From: Ichthyophonus hoferi
Taxonomy: Eukaryota > Opisthokonta > Ichthyosporea > Ichthyophonida > Ichthyophonidae
Direction: 5' to 3'
DNA: 64,000 bases
Assembly (NCBI GenBank): GCA_002751075.1
Contig: NAOQ01000300.1
Location: 18,740-82,739, forward strand
Position 1 is the stretch's first letter. Each line of letters starts with the position of its first letter. A model generated the notes under the pieces. It was not told the DNA's origin, made no database searches, and saw only the letters and a program-made list of their open reading frames with translations. A program made the position numbers and the translations under genes. Shown here in pieces: positions 57,304 through 64,000 of the stretch.

Positions 57304-57873
57304 TTGGATACTAAAAGCTGGGAATTATTATTAGAATTCAAGGTCGCTATGTATAAACGTTGGCAAGCACCAACTGATCAGGTTTGTATGATTATTTACA
57401 AGAAATTGCCTGTCTTGACCAAGAGTACACGGGCATTTAAGTGCATTGGACACTCTAATGCACCAAGCAAAGGAGCTGCTCAGATTAGTGTCCTCAGCTT
57501 TTCAAACGCAGGCACGTTTGTGGTCAAATACCAACTTAATATTTTCAAGCCTCAGATTCTCCCAAACACCAAGCTCTCAGCCCTTTTAATAATGCTTCAA
57601 TGTCAGTGTAGTAACAAAATCATAATAAAACAACGCAAATCCTTCTTTCACTCAGATGACCCTTTGGCGGTTTTCATACGAACACAGCACCATATGCCCT
57701 ACTCCAACCAAAATAAATGCGAGTCCTGGGTAATATTCAATAACATCGGAAAAAATATAGTTGATATTATTATGCTGGGGCATTCAAGTAAAGGTTATCA
57801 CATAATTATGCAACATCAAAGAAAATTGCTCTTACTGGTTATGATATTGGCCGGAGATTCGAAGTTGAGTTAG
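57304..57873 (+). other. Unassigned open reading frame, 189 codons
   Basis: Open from a TTG at 57304 to a TAG at 57871; the first ATG is at 57349. It contains LDTKSWELLLEFKVAMYKR and AGTFVVKYQLNIFKPQILP. There is no signal peptide, no recognised domain and no membrane segment beyond a short hydrophobic end (LLLLVMILAG). It is long for chance in AT-rich DNA, but it lacks a good start and has a donor-like CAG/GTTTGT at about 57380. It could be a degraded gene copy or chance. Confidence 0.2.
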
Positions 57874-59170
57874 AGGTTTGCTTTGTATTTAGAAAAAAAA
57901 AAAAACATTTCACAATCACTAAACTCACTACATATCTATAGCAAATAAACAGTACCTGAATTGTGTTAAGGCAAATAAATAGTCCAAAAATAATCAACGT
58001 TCTAAAGAAAGTTTGAAAATGAACGTTTCAAAGTTCTACTAATCCGTATGGAAGCCAAATTAACAGCTATCTGATCAGATTAACTGTAACTACATCAGTA
58101 TACTCTAAAACAAAACGTTTTTTTCTATTGACAGAGAATTATACAGCTTTTTTTCTATTCCACATACATTATCATGGACTAGTCAGGGAGCTAATCATAA
58201 AGCATAATACTGACAACAACGTTACTTATTAAATACCCAATATAATAAGACAAATACCATATTAGGCCAATGCTGACGATGGGCCATACGATTTGTTATT
58301 AGATTTCCAATGCAATATAAAGTATATTTCCGGTAAATCAATATATCCGTCCACCGCATTGCTTGCTATCCGATTGGCTATTGGCGTTATTCTCAAAATA
58401 ACTTGCCAAATCAGGCATACCCTATTCGATAGTAAACTAGAAATAGCTTTTTTTTTTAATATTTGTTTTTAGTAATACCATATACACATTTCAACAAATC
58501 AATCATTGGTCCTGAATTCGTACCCTTGATTGATTTACATATATATACATCTGAGCGAGTAGATTAGCATGTCTTTCATATTTTTACTTATCATAAGGCC
58601 AAAGAAATTAATCTAGTTTAAATCCCATTTTTAAAAGTATTAAAGCGCTTACATAAAGAGGGAGGTCATAGGCATTTCGAACTGCTTTGTCAAATATGCT
58701 GCTGGACTATCTTTGGAGGTGTAAAGGCCATGTACTATGTATGTTAGAAAGATTCATTATCATTATTTTTGTACAAAATGTCGGCTTTGAATAAATTTCA
58801 TAATGATTTAAGATTCAGATTATTAAGCATCTAGCGTGAAAACTTCCCTATACTGAGTGCGACAAACTGGTATGACTGACATGGGTACCAATAGACTTAT
58901 CATCTACATGAATATCTACATAAATAGGGTTTTGTGTTTAAACTTACTGATAGATAGGTCATTAAAACATAAAAATCATAAAAATACCAATGTATTCAAT
59001 GTATTATTGGTCAATTATCATTGACCTTGGAGATCCAGACTCTTTGATTTGATTGAGCATAGAAGCGAAAAATTTAAAATTTGACTGCCATAAAAAGTAG
59101 TCCGCCGCTTTATTTATGTTCATGTACTCTGTTTAGTTCGTTTTATCTATACAGATAATGAGCTGCAAGC

Positions 59171-61129
59171 ATGACGACTAAACCCATCACCCTTAGCCAA
59201 TATCAGCTGAAGCTTACTTGGAACACATGTACCATTGTGGGTCAAGTAAATGTTGCCAACCTTGCTTTTGAAAAGAATGTAATCTTCCGATACACTCTAG
59301 ACCAGTGGCAGACATCAGTTGACGTACCTGCCCAATATGTCCTTACGAAACCGGTGGAACAGGTGCAAGGCATGCTTCCAGGTAAGACCTCATATGCAAA
59401 AGGCAAAACAGAAACTGTCGATGTGTTTGATTTTAAAGCCGTGATTAAGGACGAGGATCTGGAGTACAAGCACCTGGGTTATATTGAGTTCTGCTTGGTT
59501 TACAATTGTGCCGGTCAAGTGTTTGTCGAGAATAACGATGGAAAGTTTTACTCATACAGGTTTTCAATGCTTAAAGGAACTGACTATTGTCCTATGCAGG
59601 TAAATAATTTTGGAGTTTTATTTTTCCAACTCATTTGTTTAGTGATTGTTAGTTGCACTTTTATGAATGAACATGATATTTGTTGAACACAGTATCTAAA
59701 AATGAAGGATTGGAGGATTGGGAAGAAGGAACCAAGTAATGACCAAGGTAGCGTTAACCAAGTAGAAAAAAACAGTTTAGAAAAAAAAGGATAGTAAAAT
59801 AGCAATATAAATTGTACAAGACGTAGTTTAGACTGGGTTATTGAAGATGCATTATAAAACAATGTGCTTTTGCCTTTTCTTTATTATATTAGTATGTTTA
59901 CCGACATCCAGAAATTTTGATATCTTTATTTACAGCTCATTGTAGTATTTCCCTTATCTCCTTTAAATTTCTTTTTCACAGCTTATATTTGTGGATCATT
60001 GCCTAGTTTCCCCTACTAAATATTATCATACTTTAAATTGACTGCTTACATTACATTTCATGTAGTGCTACTATATTGTAATACATATCTATGCATGTAC
60101 ATATACACAAGTGCTCCTAAATGCAAGCCCTTATACAAAAACATATAAAAAGACATGATTTATATTCAAGTTTGACTATGGTTTGTAAGATTGAATTTTA
60201 CCAGTGTTTTTCTATTATATTTGTATCTTACATTAACTACATATCCTACATGTAATAGATATATTTATTATGTTGAATGCATTTGAGATAGAATGACATA
60301 TGCGTCACATACCCGTTTACCATTGTCTTACAAACCCAATTATACACCGCACCAACAGGTACATACTTATTGACTTTGAATATACAATATAAACACGCAA
60401 AATAACCCATTATCTCGCTTTCAGGTCAGTATGTTGGTAATTGATCCAATCAATCGATCTATGTATGGAACCATGAGAGTGTACAAGAAAATGGCCCTCC
60501 AAGAAAGGACTACTATGCGTTTTACCTGCAACAACTGGAAGACTAACGTAGACGTGCCTGCTGATCTTTTCCTCAACACATTTGATCGTGCCCACTATGC
60601 ATTCAAACTCAATAGTACAGACATCTGTACCAAAGCAGCTGTGAAGAAATACAATGAATTTAGGTATCGTGCCCGCCGGGTTACTTCGTTCCGACGATTT
60701 CCTGCTGATTTCTTCGATGATCCACATACAGTTGTGGACGATGACGAAAACACTGACAAAACTGATCACCGTGAGTTCGCATTCCAATACAATGATCTCG
60801 ATGAAGAGCTAGAGCTGGATCTAGCGGATAAGGAGTATCGGGAAGAAATATTAGCAACTGTGGTCCAGCCTGAAGTAGTTGAAAAGGAGAGAGAAACACA
60901 ACCGGATGTGAAGGAGAGTACTAATATAAATATGCTTGAGTTTGCATGCTGCTACCATGCGGATGATCGTGAATTTTGGGATAATAACAATGGCCATAAC
61001 TACGGGTATATGCAGGATCCAGAAAAGCCCCCTAAAGTAATTAAGAAACTCAAGCCAGTGGAAGAAGTAGAGGAATCTTCGAAAATATCTGATGAGAAAA
61101 GCACAGATGAACTCGGTTTAGCCGCATGA
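59171..61129 (+). CDS. Protein with two CBM21 glycogen-binding domains (PPP1R3-like)
   Basis: Two exons, 59171-59599 and 60425-61129, encode 377 residues. CBM21 domains tether protein phosphatase 1 to glycogen in PPP1R3 proteins. Domain 1 (about residues 20-132) reads NLAFEKNVIFRYTLDQWQTSVDVPA, broken here at its standard strands, and ends with YIEFCLVYNCAGQVFVENND. Domain 2 (about 155-330) has MALQERTTMRF, NNWKTNVDVPADLFL and LEFACCYHADDREFWDNNNG. The two share W-[QK]-T-[SN]-VDVPA, so one arose by duplication. Domain 1 has Val where the family has Trp of FWDNN; domain 2 keeps it. Domain 2 carries a strongly acidic insertion of about 55 residues before LEF. No convincing RVxF phosphatase-1 motif lies outside the domains; KNVIF fits loosely but is inside domain 1. 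The tail is lysine/glutamate-rich. Confidence 0.88.
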
Positions 61130-63108
61130 ATGTGAAATAAAACAAAGTCAAACACATGCAACTGGCTGTTTCGGGGCTTTGTGTTCCTGGTAAACACAAA
61201 AACCTGTTCTTATTTTTTAGGAGCCTTTGGTTATAGAAAGGGTTGGTACATACACACTGCGATGCTGTGAACGCTGTGTGGTGGTTGGTGAACATGCTTC
61301 CTGTCGGTATGTAAATGTTGTGAAACATCTAAACACTAAAGAAACCATATTAGTAATACTATAATATTATAGTAAATCATTGTGTAAGTACAATAATTTA
61401 TTATTTCCTTACTATTTTTCCATTTTCTGTCAATATACTAGGCCACTTGCCTCTATGCAGAAGTACATACTGGATAAGATTTGACAACAAGTAAATACAA
61501 TAGCATTTACAGATAGTAGAGTTAGGTTTAACAACATGTCAATTTTAATTTGGCATAACAGCAGCACCAAATACTCAAAAATAATAATGTGCAATATTTA
61601 TGTCAGACCAAAGCTTTGCACTATCACCTTTTTTTATAAAACATACGATGTTATATAGCCCAGATCCAAATGCTCCGTAGTGCCACTGAATGGCTCCTAT
61701 ACACCCTCCCTTTAATGCCACTATAACGGGGTGATGCTACCAGTTACCTCTCAAAGTATATTGTACTTGCTGCTTCATATCTGGTTTATTGCTTAATTTA
61801 GATACCACCAGGGGCCTATGTATATGTAAATGGTGTCATATCAAGGATGAAGATGAGTAGTATATTGGTTGCCGTAGATGATGAAGCTCAATGCTGTTCC
61901 ATGTGACAACAAAGCTAGCAGTGGGCTGGGGCTTTAAGTCGACCACAGTAATTGCAGTAAGTTTTAAAGCCACCACTCGATTTACTTCAAAAAACAAAAG
62001 GCTTGGTAATAGAGTGGGCAAATACGCCTATAATATTTTCTGAATCATTAAAGTTTATTGTACTTGTCTGATGTTTGTATGATAGGCACAAATACTTGTA
62101 ATCGAATGTCAGATTTGGCTATATATACGTGTATATTCCCGACATATGTATTGTGGGCACTCCTTTCACTAGGACGAGAAGAGCAGAGTTTTAAATTGTG
62201 CTTCAAGAGTTTTCTTTGTAAACTAGCTACAGTAGTGGATCTATAGTGCCGCCAGTTACGATGTGATTGATGGAAGACAGAGGCTAACCCTAGGAATGCC
62301 TCCAGTAGTTGCCTTGCCACTGCCCACTTTACAATGAGTATAGATGACCATAGTAGGTGGTTCATTTGTCTCAAGTGGAAGAAGAGTTCATAAACATCGT
62401 CACTATAGATAATGGTAAGCTAGTGGAGTTACGATACTATGGAAAATATATTCCGTTTTATTTCTTCACACAATAGTATCACACAGCAAGCAAGGGGTAT
62501 TCCAAGTACTAATTTACTACACCACCTTGATCAGCTGCAGATACCACTGTATGGCATTTTCACATTGCCTTTAATAGAGGCCCCCACACAGCCTTAGTAA
62601 TTGATGTTGAGCCCCTAACTGAACTGAGATCATCATAGGACGATAGGGCCATTGTATAAAGAACACAAAGATTGCAACCAGAAAATACACCGCACGCGTT
62701 CATTAATTTATTTGCAATACATATGCAGATTTGAGATTGATAAATACATAAAGAAAAGCCATACATATTGATAACTTGGTGAGGGTTGTGTGTTAAACTA
62801 CATGTTTCTTCAATACCCAGCCGCATACTATTTGCTGAGAAACACACACACATATATATGCACGGACCGGCCAGCATTACCTATTATAAAAAATTCAAAA
62901 AATAAAGAGAATATACTGGAAAAGAGGTGGTGGAGAGATAGAATGACTTAAAATAACCCAGGGATGACATGGTTGGTTTATACACAAGTTCAGAGTATTA
63001 CATATTACATTATCCAAACAACTCTAGCCAAGCCATGTAGTTAAAAAAAAAATAAGCCGTGTTATTTCTCTCGAGTAATACCGTACAAGCAAAAAAGAAA
63101 TTGGAACA
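61130..63108. other. Convergent spacer between the CBM21 gene and POLR3K
   Basis: About 2 kb tail-to-tail. Several short minus-strand open stretches occur, among them MALSSYDDLSSVRGSTSITK at about 62560-62652 and another at 62048-62374. They have no splice signals joining them and match nothing I recognise. No RNA gene was seen. Confidence 0.45.
61136..61141 (+). terminator. Poly(A) signal AATAAA just after the CBM21 gene stop
   Basis: Lies 6 bases past the TGA at 61127-61129, followed by an AT-rich and then GT-rich stretch. If used, the 3' untranslated region would be only about 20-35 bases. Confidence 0.6.
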
Positions 63109-63239
63109 CTATTGTTCTCGCCATTGGTTCTTGCATTGATGATTAGCACAACGATAGAAAATGGTCGAGGGCTCGTCGGCAGAACGGGTTTGGATTTGCA
63201 TAAAGAAGGCACGTTCATGTCCACACTTAGGGCAGTCCG
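63109..63239 (-). CDS. POLR3K: RNA polymerase III subunit C11 (RPC10), last exon only
   Basis: The last exon of the zinc-ribbon subunit that supports RNA cleavage and termination by RNA polymerase III. It encodes 42 residues to a TAG at 63109-63111: DCPKCGHERAFFMQIQTRS, then ADEPSTIFYRC and ANHQCKNQW. The four zinc cysteines are C-X2-C and C-X4-C, and the acidic RSADEP hairpin of the TFIIS-type ribbon is intact. The C-X4-C spacing and AFFMQIQTRSADEP fit POLR3K better than TFIIS or the Pol I subunit. The acceptor is CCTCAG at 63240-63245, entering in phase 1. The N-terminal exons, including the first zinc ribbon, are not in the remaining 760 bases and must lie off the right edge. Confidence 0.88.
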
Positions 63240-64000
63240 CTGAGGTAGTGTTTAATGAGTATATAAAAGGTAAGGAGCCAATCAGAGAAAGGGATTATAA
63301 ATATATTGAGGTAGAATGGGTAAGGAAGCAAACTATAGGATATAATATATGCATTGCCATATATGAAATATATTCCATAGAGGCCATCAAATCAACCAGG
63401 TTTGTTTGGGTAGGTCAGTCGACATATTTGAATAGGTTATCAGGGTTAGGTTTAGTGTCAGCAACACAGGTAGGTAAACATACAAGGAAGAGGGCACTCC
63501 GCATTAACCCCAAATATTCAACATTAATATGAGTCTAACCACTATGTCCATCTTATCAAGCCAATCATATCCAGTTGATTATTTATCTACTCAAGCACAT
63601 TGCTGCACTAGAAATATAAGCCGTCTTTTAGGGACGTGGCTTCCATTTCTGACAAATTGCCTAGCAACTAATGACTGCTTTAGACCAACAGATGATTGGT
63701 CTAAAACGACCTATACAGCCGGGTCTTTCCCACATCCTATTGGCCTAGTAGTTACATATATACGCATCTCTGGTCGCATACTACCACCCCGTTTATAACA
63801 TAGATTTAATAGGAAAATGCTAAATTATTGAAAACCTGAATTCTACCAAGCCCACAGAAACGATGAGGGTAGAAGACAATAAGTGAGTGGAGTGAAATTA
63901 TAATTCCCAATAATGCATAGGTAAATGTGTAACGTCCGTACAAGATTGTCCCCCAGAAAACATCACAGGAATGATGGTGAAGTTATAGAAGGTGCGGAGA
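63240..64000. other. POLR3K intron (partial)
   Basis: The 761 bases to the right edge contain no sequence that fits the POLR3K N-terminus. Two plus-strand open stretches (63161-63532 and 63529-63798) overlap or follow the exon on the opposite strand and look non-coding. Several CCAAT/ATTGG pentamers are present. Confidence 0.5.

Larger units (their letters stand above)
53640..59170. other. AT-rich divergent spacer between RARS and the CBM21 gene
   Basis: The longest gene-poor stretch in the window, 5.5 kb. It holds TA-rich runs (53914-53950, 55501-55528), copy B of the dispersed repeat (56118-56513) and an unassigned open frame at 57304-57873. The RARS and CBM21 promoters should lie at its two ends. 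An AG after a pyrimidine-rich tract at about 59155 suggests the CBM21 start may follow a 5' untranslated exon. Confidence 0.5.

Noticed and set aside
63161-63532. 123-codon plus-strand open frame near the right end
   Set aside because: Its start is the antisense of the POLR3K zinc ribbon exon.

Overview
The window is a stretch of animal nuclear genome: AT-rich, gene-dense, every gene split by introns. About eight and a half protein-coding genes can be read from it. The joins were made by hand from splice sites, reading phase and protein family, and in each complete gene the exon lengths sum to a multiple of three. Genes present are a Dbl-family RhoGEF, adenine DNA glycosylase (MUTYH), the mitochondrial amidotransferase subunit GATB, a SIRT2/SIRT3-class sirtuin, the mitochondrial Hsp40 DNAJA3/Tid1, cytosolic arginyl-tRNA synthetase with a coiled-coil N-terminus, a CBM21 glycogen-targeting protein and the C-terminal exon of the RNA polymerase III subunit POLR3K. 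Animal-style domain architectures and short introns (roughly 60-1000 bp) suggest an invertebrate with a compact genome, perhaps an early-branching animal such as a sponge. The species cannot be fixed from the sequence alone.

Layout, left to right: RhoGEF (-, runs off the left edge); a 2 kb spacer with an old dispersed repeat; MUTYH (-, 18 exons); a 0.7 kb divergent promoter with a perfect E2F-type palindrome; a 235-residue coiled-coil gene (+, 9 exons, weakly CENP-H-like); GATB (-, 17 exons); a 2.3 kb spacer; the sirtuin (-, 6 exons, with an assembly gap flanked by duplicated sequence); a 2 kb divergent spacer with an orphan hydrophobic exon; DNAJA3 (+, 12 exons); a 3.2 kb convergent spacer with a coding-like tandem duplication; arginyl-tRNA synthetase (-, 15 exons); a 5.5 kb AT-rich spacer with the second copy of the dispersed repeat; the tandem CBM21 gene (+, 2 exons); a 2 kb spacer; and POLR3K (-, truncated by the right edge).

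The genes are housekeeping genes and do not form one pathway, although GATB and DNAJA3 act in mitochondria, MUTYH acts in nucleus and mitochondria, and GATB and RARS both serve translation. I found no CRISPR array, tRNA, rRNA, intact transposon or recognisable virus-like element. The least ordinary items are the two-CBM21 protein whose first domain has lost its ligand tryptophan, the E2F palindrome in a shared promoter of a DNA repair gene and a coiled-coil gene, the orphan exon at 36.1 kb, the coding-like tandem repeat at 46 kb, and the false-looking gap inside the sirtuin.
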